Part shown: positions 33,083-43,787 of the stretch, piece by piece
Layout of the letters: each line of letters starts with the position of its first letter
Position numbering within the stretch: position 1 is the stretch's first letter
Assembly: GCF_002775205.1 (NCBI RefSeq)
Contig: NC_036450.1
Coordinates: 12,915,479-12,979,478, forward strand
Length of the DNA: 64,000 bases
Reading direction: 5' to 3'
Origin: Xiphophorus maculatus
Taxonomy: Eukaryota; Chordata; Actinopteri; Cyprinodontiformes; Poeciliidae
Program-made: the position numbers and the translations under genes
Notes under the pieces: generated by a model
Seen by the model: the letters and a program-made list of their open reading frames with translations, nothing else
Told to the model about the DNA's origin: nothing
Database searches by the model: none

Positions 33083-36000
33083 TCAAGACGCAGTGCGAGT
33101 GGCGCTTTCTGGTTCCGAGGAATCTGGACGGTGGTCTGAATGAGGCGAGGTATACAGGAAGTTACAGCACACATACAGGGGGAATGACAGCAACCGGCTG
33201 TCCAGGTTCATCACCACGTACTCCTGCGGGATCCAGTGGGAAGGACGATTATTAAAGGCATTTTTGCAATTTCAGCTGGTAACATTTATAGCCTGGCAGA
33301 GCTCACTGACCTGGTCCTTCTCCAGGGTGAGGAGCTGGTAACCCGTAGAGCGGCTGCAGACCAGCTTCCCTCGGCTGTCAAAGGAGGCGAGACGTAACCT
33401 TTGCCAAAAATGAAAAAGAAATGTTAAATTTATGCCTGTGGGGGCGTGCCGTGGTGGCGTAAGGGGTTAGCGCGACCCATATTTGGAGGCCTTGAGTCCT
33501 CGATGCGGCTGTCGCAGGTTCGACTCCCGGACCCAACGACATTTGCCGCATGTCTTCCCCCCTCTACTTCCCCGTTTCCTGTCAGCCAACTATCATATAA
33601 GGGACACTAGAGCCCACAAAAGACCCCCTGGAGGGGTAAAAAAAAAAATTATGCCTGTGAAAGCAGGTAAACGGTAAATGTTTTCCAAATATGACGTTTT
33701 AGTAAACTGTGTCGTTGCTAAGAAGCGTCTCCAAGTTTTCCAGACTTAAAATTCCTGAATTTTGTTCTAAAACATTTGTTTTTCAAAATGTTTTTTAGAA
33801 CATTCTAGACATTTGCATTTACATTTACTTTGTTGTGTTTAAATAGATCTCTGTTCCACTTATTACAGAATTTAGATCTGTATTCAGCAGTGTGTTTAAA
33901 GGGATTTTTTTTTTTTTTGCCTTTGGACAAAAATACATCAAAATCAAATAGTTTCACAGTCTAGAACACATAGCCTACACTAGATTACTTTCTTTAAAGC
34001 TGGACTTTGTTACATCATACCTATATATGAAACGACTTGCATTTATTTTCATTGAAATTAATGCAAAAGTGATCATTCATTTAAACAAACCGACTGAATT
34101 CCTCACCTGTAAGCCAGATGTCTCCGTGATTGTAGACTCACAGCGCCCCCACATGGCTGACTGAGTGTATTCCTTTTAAAGACTATGAAGCGGTTTGTGT
34201 AAGTGACCAACAGATCAAACCCGAAGTTGAAGCCCGTCCACCTCCAGCAGTACTGAGACAAAAGAAAGAATTGGTTCATTTATCTGTGCTGATGTTACGA
34301 AACATATAATTTATGCAAAAACGGAAATGATCATAGAAACTCACATCTCCATCTTTACTCAGCTTCCTGCCACACCTCATGCTGTTCTTCTCAAACTCAT
34401 CTTTGTTGGGCTCCTGAGGTCTAAACATGCAAACAGTGTTGTTTTCACAAGTAACAAGAAATATATTTCTTGTTTCATTATTTTACTTTCCAAAAACTCA
34501 TTACAGCAGTTTATTCTCAGGGTCTCACCCGTTATCGTTGTCAAATTCTGTCCGGAGCATAGCAAACCACTGGTTTTTGTACATCGCAGTTAGCCACTCT
34601 ACAGCAGGAATTATTGGACACAAGTAATTAATTAAAGTTGTCTGAATATCATTTAAATTTAAATATTACATGTTAATGAAGCTTTGGTTTTACCAGGGGG
34701 CAGAATATTGTCTCTCTCCAGGATGCGAGCAGATGCGAGATCGTTGATGATGTACTGGAGACGGACGAGCCTGAAGACGGAGCGAAACGGCGCCCCCTCC
34801 TCCGTGTTTAAGAATGGCTCCTTTTCACACAGGTCTGTACGTCGCCGTTCAACGAAAAACAAAACAAGAGAGTTTTCTGTAAGAAACAGAACGTTAGCTG
34901 CAATGTAACGTGCAGCTACAGTTTGAGGACATGGCATCACCTGTCCTGCGTTTGCAAAGCCAAGCGTCGGCATCGGCAAGAAGCTGCTTGATTGGACCGT
35001 CCCATGAAGAGTTTAGCTGCAGAAACATCCACTACAGAAACGCCAAGAAGAAAATTAAAATAGTGCAAAATATATGCAGACCTGTATGATCATTTCTCTC
35101 TTACCTTCTTCAGAGCAGTGTACACATCCATCTCCACCTGCATGACGAATAGGTCTGAGGACTGGATGAGCTGCTCCATCACATCAGCCCTGTAGATTCA
35201 CAAAACAGAAAAATACGGACAATAAATATAGATCTTATCCAATTTATCCAAATTGAAAAAAAAAAAAAATCACTGAAATTAATCCACAGTTCCTACAGAA
35301 ATTAATGCTGGAATTTCATAATTTTTCAAACTCAAATTTCTAGATTTTTGGCCTTTTCAGCAGATTAATTAAAAAAAACACTTTATACGTTTGTATGGAA
35401 GGACAGGCTGATGAAAAGATTGGTGGAGAGATCTAGAAGCAGAAGAACAAAGCATCAGAGGGACAAAAAGACGGGTAGATGGACAAAGGACAATCGGATG
35501 GATGGAAATATGTACAGACAAAAGAAAGGCTGGGCAAACAGGCAGATGGACATGTGGACAAATGGGTTGATGGACTAATAAAGGACAGAGTTGAAGGGAC
35601 AAATGGATGGATGCATGGACAGACAAATAGAAGTCCTGTTGAATGAATAGTGCGCCTGTCACCATAACAAATTTTGCTGAATGATAATTGTCACAGAACA
35701 GATTGCAATAAACAATAATATTATTCTATTTTCAAGTGATATATTAATAATGGCATAATAATACAAGTTGACCCTCTAAAAGACCAATAAACATTCATTT
35801 TGTAAACAACTCTGGAACTGGCACAGATTTTAAACATCCAAAATAAAACACAACAAAATGATAAATAAAACAAAAAAAAAACACACCCACAAACAAAACC
35901 ATAAATAAATGGATCATGTTGTTTCTGTAAACAGAATTGCACTTCAAAAAATCATTATAACTTAAATATTGAGCTCATTTTAATTGATCATGTGGTTGAT

Positions 36001-37314
36001 TAATTACGTATTACAGCAGGATTAATGAATAGCCAATTAGCTTAACGATGAATGGACAGTCAGATGAGTGGATTTTTCAAAGAATGGGAAACTGAACGAA
36101 GTCTGAAAAAAATACAAATGTTGCTGTAATCTAAATTTTCTTTTTCCATACAGAATGCATACCCAAGTTCTTTCATCAAGTCAACATTTTGATGGGTCAT
36201 CAAATTGTTCAGAAGCCATTCAAGGCACCTGCAAGAAAGAATAAACGTATAGACAGCCATATTAGTAAACATATCTACTAATAAAGTCCAAACATTGTTA
36301 CAACATGTATGAAATCTGACTTCTTCATGACTGAATCCAGGCCGTAGATGCTGGCACAAGCGTAGAAGCCACACACAGTCTTGGCGCTGATGTTTTCCTT
36401 CATGGTTTCACCGCACTGCTGGATCAAGCCATCCTGGCAGGATGGAAAGAAAATATAGACAAATACATATAATAAATATATATTTCTATTGGCACAAAAA
36501 TCAAATTGTTCATTTACGTTCCAGGAAACAGTGGGAGGTTTGTTGTGTGTACCGACCAGCTGTAGCATGCACGCAGCAGCGAGAATACTGATGACCCGGC
36601 TGGGCTTGATCAGAACATCATCCCGGTACAGAGATCCAAAGACGACTTGCAGAGCTGCACAGACACAGGACAGTAAAGAGCTGTAAGGAAAGAATGAGAC
36701 AGCGTTTAAACATTTGTTGGGTTTCTGTGACTCTCACCTTCAGCGTCGATGTTCTGGTCGGGAATCTCCAAGTTGATTTCCATCATGTTGGACTCCTTCC
36801 AAGAGCCACTGAACATGCTGGAGAAATATCCAGACTGCAAAGTGGCAATGAAGACACAGTGAGGTAAAAAGAATTTTAAAAAATTGTAGCTATAGTAATA
36901 GCACAACTGTATTATCTACATTACCTGACAAAGGTACACTTTATGGAGGTTCCACTCCTGCCCCAGAGCACAGATACGAATATCACTATTTTCTCCATTT
37001 AGAAACAAGGTCTGATAAATGTACTTTGAGGTGCATTTCAATTTCTTCCTGTCCAATAAAAGCAAACCAGACAAAATTTTCAGAGCCAAGAATATTAAGA
37101 TGAATAGACAGTGAATTAAATTCCTTGAGTGGACTTGCCTGCGAGGTGTGTCTAGTATGTCGTCTTCTTCCTCCTGTTCGCTGTCGCAGTCACACTGAGC
37201 GTTCCGCTTCCTCTTCTTACACTCACAGCCATGTCTTCGGCTGCTGATTGCGCCCTCTGCTGATTCCTCTGGTCCCTGAGAGGGGGACTGGAACCTGCTG
37301 CTCAGGTTTCCCAT
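33083..37314 (-). CDS. gmcl1: Germ cell-less BTB protein 1
   Basis: BTB-BACK protein related to Drosophila Germ cell-less, a Cullin-3 substrate adaptor at the nuclear envelope needed for germ-cell formation in flies. Coding exons (minus): 37314-37139, 37048-36925, 36834-36738, 36654-36557, 36433-36321, 36228-36163, 35189-35105, 35031-34941, 34834-34694, 34598-34529, 34420-34345, 34252-34107, 33398-33311, 33223-33083. Phases close to give 503 residues (human 515). The N terminus MGNLSSRF fits an N-myristoylation signal. An acidic and Lys/Arg-rich stretch (ECKKRKR, SEQEEEDD) precedes the BTB domain (from about residue 60: SKYIYQTLFLNGENSDI). BACK-type helices follow (CLEWLLNNLMTHQNV). The C-terminal half keeps SMRCGRKLSKDGDYCWRWTG. 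The first coding intron has a GC donor (CGCAG|GCAAGT). An untranslated exon lies near 38.4 kb. Confidence 0.95.
33430..33659 (+). mobile_element. tRNA-derived SINE with intact target duplication
   Basis: The body is 33,441-33,648. A tRNA-like head has an A-box-like TGGCGTAAGGGG and a B box GGTTCGACTCC, followed by a non-tRNA body (catttgccgcatgtcttccc, gggacactagagcccacaaa) and a poly-A tail. It is flanked by an exact 11-base target duplication, TTATGCCTGTG, at 33,430-33,440 and 33,649-33,659. That shows LINE-driven retroposition and recent insertion. It lies in a gmcl1 intron in the antisense direction. Confidence 0.92.
35380..35640. repeat. Degenerate purine-rich GGACAGATGGA-type repeat
   Basis: In a gmcl1 intron the plus strand repeats variants of 'ggacaga', 'gatggacaaa' and 'ggatggatgg' for about 240 bases, with strong purine bias. 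It looks like an old expanded minisatellite. Confidence 0.6.
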
Positions 37315-38340
37315 CTCTACACACATTAACCAATTTGTTAAGCATCACGACGAAAACATCACTTGCAATAAATCTGCATTTTCTTCACTCCTGCTTCTCA
37401 ACCATCATCACCAGGCAGGCACTCTGTTTTTGACCTTTAGTTCCTTGCCAGCTGTCATTTCTGGGTTGTGTACTATACTGTATGCAATACTCAGTTCTGG
37501 TGCTTGAAGGCCACAGCAAATTCTTCAAAACACTCAATACAAACGGCAAGACAGATTACAGCTGATCACTCAAGAGAACTGTGAGCAAAAATCCTGCTAC
37601 AGTTTTATTTTTGTCTATGTAGCTTTTAAGGACGTTGGTTCATTTGTTTCCGTCAAGAGTTTGCAGTGTTTCTCAATTACTTTGGTGCATTTCTGTGATC
37701 AGAATTAAAATTCTTATAGTATAAATTCTTAAGTAGCAGTTTCTCTTTTCTTCCAACAAATTGCAAGTTGTTTTTGGACATGAACCAGCTGCTTGGATAC
37801 AATTCTCCACTATTTATTTGACATGACCACTGCTTGTGCTAGAAAACTGTTAAAAACTAATTTCCTCTCATTTAGTTGACAAAATTAGGAATAAAAAAAC
37901 AGCAGATTCACATAATTGGTAAATATCAACAACACAAAATCTAACAAGGTTGGCTTGTTGCTTTGTGTGTTAATTAATCACAGTGGACGAACTTAAAACA
38001 AACATCAGAGCTATTTCACATTTCAACTAATGGTTTTGGGGATCATGTACTAACAATTTAAAAACCATAAATGATCATCTATAAGGATAAATAAACCACA
38101 AACTGTCACATTTATCTGTGTTTCATTATGTCCAAACACACTTTTAAAGGAAATGACATTATTTGACAAATTAACTGTCAGAATAGGGACAAAGGTCATT
38201 TACGTTGGTACATTACAGGTTGGTGTTATTATATATGATTAATGCCACAGGAGCAAAACTCCGGAGTGAAATTTCATTCATCAAACACGAATTAGACATG
38301 CAGTGTGTCCAGCTAAAAACAAATTAACTGTTTCACTTAC

Positions 38341-38570
38341 CTAACGGTTAAGACGTAAAACTGAGGGAAAGGTGCGAGATTATTCTGGACGGTTGGTAAT
38401 CTCTGTCAACCCTTAACGAGACAATACAGAGAGAAGCTAACCTTAGAGCTAACCTAGCTGCCAAATTCACCAACAAAAACCAAGTATGAGAGCAGAGACA
38501 GCGATTTAGGTTTCTCTGTTAGGCTGCTGCTCTCTACAAGCCTCCAGACGGCGAAGGTTCAGATGGCTCC
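38341..38570 (-). other. gmcl1: gmcl1 untranslated exon 1 and promoter
   Basis: On the minus strand a consensus donor gttag|gtaagtg lies at 38,341, preceded by sequence without a useful ATG. The coding exon begins after an acceptor (tgtgtag) two bases before the ATG at 37,314. The 5' limit near 38,570 is estimated. Confidence 0.5.
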
Positions 38571-38639
38571 GGTTACATTTTTATAAATCAAAACGAATCC
38601 GAACCCAGAGAAAAAAAGATATTTCAACACTGAAAATAT

Positions 38640-38745
38640 GTGCTTCCTTTCTTCTTCTTCGTATTCTTTATTGTAATCACGGTTGGCAGATCAACTATGA
38701 TGGCGCATTACCGCCACCAACTGGACTGGAGTGCAAGTACACCTG
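38640..38745. repeat. Interspersed repeat fragment next to gmcl1 promoter
   Basis: 'cttcttcttcgtattcttta', 'cacggttggcagatcaacta' and 'gcattaccgccaccaactgg' match a repeat I recall from many vertebrate genomes. It begins TTCTTCTTC and contains GGTTGGCAAACCAAC and CATTACCGCCACC. Classification is from memory. Confidence 0.5.
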
Positions 38746-38774
38746 GCTGCAGCAAACAGAATGGGGGAGAAGGG

Positions 38775-38877
38775 CCTCGCTGCAGCAAACAGAAAGGGGC
38801 GGGGGCGGACCTTTCCGTCAGTCCCATACCTTATTTGGAAATGGGACTATTGCATTCCGGAAATGAAGGGGGCGCTA
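38775..38877. repeat. Left copy of a 100-bp inverted repeat with CArG and ETS sites
   Basis: From cctcgctgcagcaaacag to gaagggggcgct. It is about 85-90% identical to the reverse complement of 42,357-42,459. It contains a CArG box CCTTATTTGG (38,829-38,838) and an ETS core TTCCGGAAAT (38,855-38,864). A partial extra copy of ctgcagcaaacaga lies just upstream. The pair may be terminal inverted repeats of a 3.7-kb element or promoter remnants of two opposed gene copies. Confidence 0.75.
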
Positions 38878-38992
38878 TTTTCATAATCACTAGTATAAAT
38901 ACCTTAAGACGCGGAGTTAAGAAGGTTGAGAGGTTCTTCCTCTGGTGTTCGGCACACGATCAACAATGCAAAACTCACAAAGTCAACAAAAG
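38829..38992 (+). promoter_or_regulatory. SRE-like promoter and first exon of the F-box-like pseudogene
   Basis: A CArG box, an ETS site and then TATAAAT (38,894-38,900) are correctly spaced to drive transcription from about 38,925. A splice donor caaaag|gtattt lies at 38,992. The next acceptor is at 39,736. CArG plus ETS is the layout of serum response elements bound by SRF and ternary complex factors; its activity here is inference. Confidence 0.5.
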
Positions 38993-39736
38993 GTATTTTT
39001 ACCTTCTTAAATTTTTTTCACATAGTAAATCAATACGCTTTTCTAGATTAGGTTGAAAATATAATTAACAGCTCTAAACTAGTGAAATTCGTAATTCATA
39101 CAGGGGAAGGCTAATTTTAGCATGTAGCATAGCTAATTATTATCCCGCAGGGCACCATTAGATAAAAATAGAAAAGTAGATAACATGTATAATTGAGAAA
39201 TGTATTTTATGCTCAAACTTTGTTTTTTATTCTCATTATACAGATCCACGTATCTATTTGCAACATTCGGAACGGAGAGAAGATTCTTCCGTATTGCATG
39301 AACGATAAATATTGCTGTTCCCTTTGCTAATACAAGCTACAGAACCATATAGCACAAACTGCTATGGTTCAACATAACAGTATGTAAAACTACACTTGAA
39401 AAATATAAAATATTTTTTACATACTTACCAGTTTTCTAGTGTTTTTCTTTTATTTTTAAAGGTTAATCTTTTTAAATATGTTTTGTACACCAATGTTAAA
39501 TTTCTGGAAAGCCTTAATATATTTTATAAACTAACAGCTGCCATTATAGGTGGGTGTAGTACCCAGATGTGATACTCTAATGACGAGTAGCACAACTTCA
39601 ATATAGTTTTAGTAAGTAACTGCAATAAACTACACTAGTAAGAGTAACAAAGTATTTGGTGAAATGGCAATTATTAACTACTGTTTTACTGATCATAATG
39701 TGCAATGTGATTTTTTATTTTGTTTGTTTTTTTCAG

Positions 39737-40160
39737 ATGCCTTTAAATGTTCTTGAAGCTGTTCTCCAGGAGGTGATACCAGCACAGGGAGACTCAGCTT
39801 ACCTCACCTTGGCATTGACCTGCAAGTGCTTTCAAGCTGTTGTGTCTGACCCAGTTTTCAGGAAGAAGACTCACTTTGCTTGGCTGGATGGTAAGGACCT
39901 TTGATTTTTTTAACCTAAAACATGTGAAATTAGATTTCTACTACATGAAATCGATTTTTCATTAACAGGTGAGATCAACTGGGGTAAATTTTCAAAAACA
40001 TTCAAGGCAGAAAACCGGATTCCTTTTGCGGTTGTAACGTGTTTTTCCTGCAACCGGTAATATAAAGACTGTGGGCTTCACCGGCAATGGAAGACGAGGA
40101 GAGTACCCTGGTTACTACTGTGATGGCCGACCTGGACACTGCACTGACTATCAATACTGA
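39737..40160 (+). pseudogene. Decayed F-box-like gene of a fish multicopy family
   Basis: Exon 1 (39,737-39,890) starts directly after a polypyrimidine/CAG acceptor with MPLNVLEAVLQEVIP and contains an F-box-like helix pattern (LALTCKCFQAVVSDPVF) ending HFAWLDG. The next exon starts at 39,969 and reads EINWGKFSKTFKAENRIPF, then CFSCNR. A TAA stop at 40,058-40,060 breaks it. A one-base frame change near 40,073 then hides the rest, where YKDC, GFTGNGRRGEYPGYYCDG and a TGA at 40,158-40,160 are still readable. The two lesions argue for a pseudogene. I recall similar proteins with this HFAWLD and GNGRRGE arrangement from fish genomes; their function is unknown to me. Confidence 0.65.
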
Positions 40161-40829
40161 ATGCAAGGAGAATATTAGTTGCTTTCCACAGTCTTTCACA
40201 CATTTAAGTTGTCACACATTGTTTTTTTTTTGTGACATGCCATTTTAAATCATTTCTGCTAAAGAATATTTGCCTTTCATCCTTTTTAATAATGTGTTCT
40301 TTCAATATTATTTACATTTTTGAATGTTACTTTTGTTGTAGCTCAGTTGATTTACATTATTTAGTTTTCACAGACATGGTGCCGTTTCCACACAAAGTTA
40401 CATTGTGGCTGTAATTTGTTGGAGAGAGTAGAACCAATAAAGTAGTTGTAAACATATTGTAACAGCGTTGTTTAACAATAGGATAACCTTGTTTTAAAAA
40501 TTTTAAATGCAAGCAAAGCTAATAACTTGCAATATACTGTGTTTCCTATACATTTTGAACAATGACTGGAATCAATACAAATTTTCTTTACAAACCTGAC
40601 ATACAGCCAAGTTGTTTATGTTTTAACAGTCAGAATCAACTTGGGTTTTTTTGTAATAAAGCAAGCACATACAGAAACATATTGTTCAGATACAAACAAG
40701 ATTAAACGAGCAGAGCAAAGGTGTAGTCGGGGTGGAGGTGATGGAAGCTCAGATGAGGAGCAGTTGCACACATCAAGCCGGACTTTATGAAGAGAGATGA
40801 GCCCGGCGCCGTTAGGCTGAGATGGAGAC

Positions 40830-41165
40830 ACACGACTTAGACTGACTTTATTGTCATTTTGCATGCACAGGGTGTATACAGAACGAAATTTCGTTGCATA
40901 CGGCTCAGGACAGTGTTTTGAGCTTTCAGTGTTGTGAGGTTACTCCAGAATAAAATAAAATACAGTATAAAATATGAATATACATATAAAATATAAAGTG
41001 CAGGACTGACAGTAAAACAGAAGTTATTTAGCTATGTACATGTGCAAGGTATAAAGTGGAGACCAGATTTTAAGTGCAGTCCAGTTAAGAGTTCAGCAGT
41101 CTGATGGCAAGTGGGAAAAAGCTGTTGATCAGGTGATTGGCTGAGCAGGTGAGATGAAGACAGTT
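40830..41165. repeat. Retroelement-derived repeat
   Basis: 'tttattgtcattttgcatgc', 'gaacgaaatttcgttgcata' and 'gttcagcagtctgatggcaa' match a repeat pattern common in teleost introns, where a tttattgtcatt start leads to acgaaattnnnttgcata. It is non-coding and degenerate; class uncertain. Confidence 0.5.
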
Positions 41166-41899
41166 ATAGTTAGAATTTACACATTGGTTTAATTTATGTA
41201 ACCAGTGACTTTATTCAAAAAGGTTTTCATATAGAAAAAAGATCATTCTCTCTGGCAGTTACCAGCGCAGTGTCTACTGCCGGGGTCCGAGCGCCGAAGA
41301 TTATTTCTTGTCAAATAAACTTTCTAAAACCTACTTTCTGTGTGAGTCTTTCCAGGTTGAAGCTACATTTAAAGTTTTAAATGAATCTCTTTGGGTTTTG
41401 CAACAATTTGATATTTAAGGTCTTTATTTTATGAATCGATTGCAATTGGTAGAATTGATATGGAATTTCTAAATGGAATAGTGGGACACCAATCAGTTTA
41501 CTGGTTGAACTGGAGTCCTTATAGCAAAAGTTTCCAATGAGACATTATACTAAACAATGATAATAGCTGAGCCAGGTCACATGCAACCAAAAATATTATA
41601 GTTTTCAGAATGGCACTGTTAGAAGTTCAGAAGTCCTTTGGTTTGTTTGTAAATTATATTCACAATGTGAATAATAAGAAAAATATTTGGCAAATAAACA
41701 ATAAAAGTGCGCTGTGAATGGATGTACTAAGTTGGCCAAAATTGTTGACTAAATGTTTAACCGACCAAACCTCTTTTCCATCTAGTTCTTATTTAACAAG
41801 CCAGAGGCTATTATATTTTAGACTGTAACTTATTTATTTTAAGAGTACCATTCACAACATCAAAATATGTTATTTGAACTTCATTTGTTTATATCTGTT

Positions 41900-41995
41900 T
41901 TCTTAATCTGCGATGGACTGGCGATCTGTCCAGGGTCAGCAGCCCTCATGACCCACTATAGGGATAATTCATGATAATTAATGGATGGATAAATG
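41900..41995 (+). mobile_element. 3' end fragment of a fish LINE
   Basis: 'gatggactggcgatctgtcc', 'agggtcagcag' and a final 'aatggatggataaa' match the 3' tail of abundant fish LINE copies (L2/Rex-type), which end in a short ATGG microsatellite. It is only about 90 bases long. Confidence 0.55.
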
Positions 41996-42356
41996 TGCTC
42001 TTAATGTAATGTACATTTGTCTCCAAAATATTGATTTGATTCATGTTTTATTACTTTTGTTTGAGATAGATTGGGTGTAAGGATAGATAAATACATCTCC
42101 ATAATGTTTCCTTATTGTTCCTTATTCTAGATTGTTTGTTACTAATATAATTTTAAATAAAAATTTAATAAAGATTTGAAAATAAAAAAAGTGACTTACC
42201 ACGTGACATATCACGTTTTGTAGCCATTTCTTTACTATTTAATTTGTATTTTTAATGTTGAAAATGTTCTTGGGTGTTTTAAAAGGCGTTGTCAAATAAA
42301 ATACGTTATTATTAATATAATTATTATAACAGAATCGGTACAGGAAATAGTGTCAC

Positions 42357-42459
42357 TAGCGCCCCCTTCATTTCCGGAATGAAATAGTCCCATTTCCATA
42401 TAAGGTATGAGACTGACAGTGGTCCGTCCCCGCCCCTTTTGTGTTTGCTGCAGCGAGGT
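42357..42459. repeat. Right copy of the inverted repeat with CArG and ETS sites
   Basis: The complement of this segment matches 38,775-38,877. It carries its own CArG box (CCATATAAGG, 42,396-42,405) and ETS core (ATTTCCGGAA, 42,370-42,379) in mirrored order. No TATA box follows on the minus strand, unlike the left copy. Confidence 0.75.
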
Positions 42460-42737
42460 GTATTTGTTCAAAGTCAATTAGAAAACATGAACACATAACA
42501 CAAAATAACTCAAAGATAAGTTAAGATGAGAACATATTCTAACAATTTCCAAGTGGTCCTGAATTAAGAAGATGGTGGTTTGTAAATATTCGTCGCTACC
42601 AGTTAAAGCTAATGCAGCACAGCAAAGTTTACAGCCTTCACTTCACTCCGGATCAACTTCTTCAGTCTAAAGAAGAAGGTAAAGGAGCCTCCTGTGTTAT
42701 TTCCATGGACTCACTTCTGTATTCAGCCTGAAAGAGA

Positions 42738-42745
42738 GTTTATGG
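42738..42745 (+). other. Empty hAT target site
   Basis: GTTTATGG occurs once here, at the exact position where the other units have a hAT transposon between two copies of this octamer. It records the pre-insertion state of the unit. Confidence 0.9.
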
Positions 42746-43200
42746 GAACCAGAGAGCAGACCAGAGCCAGACAGCGAGCAACTGATCCGCCTGTACACAC
42801 TGCTGTAAACACCGTCCTGCTTCACAAGAAGCATGCAAAACTAATAAAGCGAAATAACACGGAGACCTTAAGGAACACGGCCATATTTTTCTAAAAGCAA
42901 CAACTTTGAACCTGAACAGTCAGCTGAACTAGAACTCCGACACCAGAGCTGCTCTACTGTTAAGCTATGGGCTTGTTGTGCTTCAGAAGCAAAAAGCCTA
43001 AACCGTAAAATCCCCATTACTTAGTCTCTGACACTAACGACAATAAACCACATAATATACTTGAAAACAAGGTAAAAACATTGTCCGTTAGAATGGATGA
43101 AAAATGTTTAGATACTTAAATAGCACATTTTTACAAGAAAAATGTCTATCATAAGCTAAAGCTAATGTTAGCCACAAAGTTTAAAGAAAGTAAAACTCAC

Positions 43201-43374
43201 CTTCGTATCTGTGTATAACGAGGCGAACATCTTAAAACCTTTCTCCAGCTTACTTGTCGGGGCTTCATGTACATCATTAATTGTTACCTTGGACAAGCCC
43301 TGCAAATACCCAGTGTAAAGAGCCTTTTTCAATAGATCGGAAAAGATTGAGCCGCTTTTCCCCGAACGCAGAAG
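43201..43374 (-). CDS. Possible minus-strand internal exon in the tandem unit (copy 1)
   Basis: On the minus strand an acceptor (ctctttgcacctcag) and donor (ACGAAG|gtgagt) frame 174 bases, exactly 58 codons without a stop. The peptide begins LLRSGKSGSIFSDLLKK and ends LEKGFKMFASLYTDTK. Identical or nearly identical copies lie near 53,831-54,004 and 59,068-59,241. I do not recognise the protein and could not connect it to flanking exons. If real, each unit carries a spliced gene on the strand opposite to the coiled-coil ORF. The evidence is splice sites plus open frame only. Confidence 0.35.
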
Positions 43375-43747
43375 CTGAGGTGCAAAGAGCTCAACAGTTC
43401 AGAGTTTCTCATAAATCCTTTATTGTCACTATTTAAATATCATATTCATTGTTCCAGGTAGGGGAAGCCATGCTTTGCTGCATTTTACAATGAACTTAAG
43501 TTTTATATCCAGACTATCAAAGACAAAAAATAGCTATTAAAACTATTGAAATCTGTACTGCTTTGAATGAACAGTTGGGAACCGAAGCCCCGTAGCTTTT
43601 TCTTCATCTTGAATATATTTATCTGTATTTGTTTTTTTTCTGGAGGCAGAACAAATGTTTCACTCTGTCGTTGTACAGTTTGTCTGTGAATAAAGTTTAA
43701 AAAAAAACATCCCCCCTCCCCCACACCCAACAGACTTCTTGTGGCTT

Positions 43748-43787
43748 TGATGTCACAGTGATGTCACTCATTCTGTCTATGACATCA
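43748..43787 (+). promoter_or_regulatory. Three CRE-like octamers at the start of the coiled-coil ORF
   Basis: TGATGTCA occurs at 43,748-43,755 and 43,759-43,766, and its complement TGACATCA at 43,780-43,787. The same cluster is present in the other two copies. These match one-mismatch variants of the ATF/CREB site. A polypyrimidine/CAG acceptor-like sequence (to 43,733) lies just upstream, so the ORF may also be spliced to an upstream exon. Confidence 0.45.

Noticed and set aside
35369-35665. 98-codon minus-strand frame with repeated Pro/Val/His
   Set aside because: It is translation of the degenerate GGATGGACA minisatellite inside a gmcl1 intron.
43681-43712. AATAAA plus A-run just upstream of the coiled-coil ORF as a processed-gene tail
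   Set aside because: No target duplication or retrocopied gene body was found upstream, and a short A-run after AATAAA is common in AT-rich DNA.
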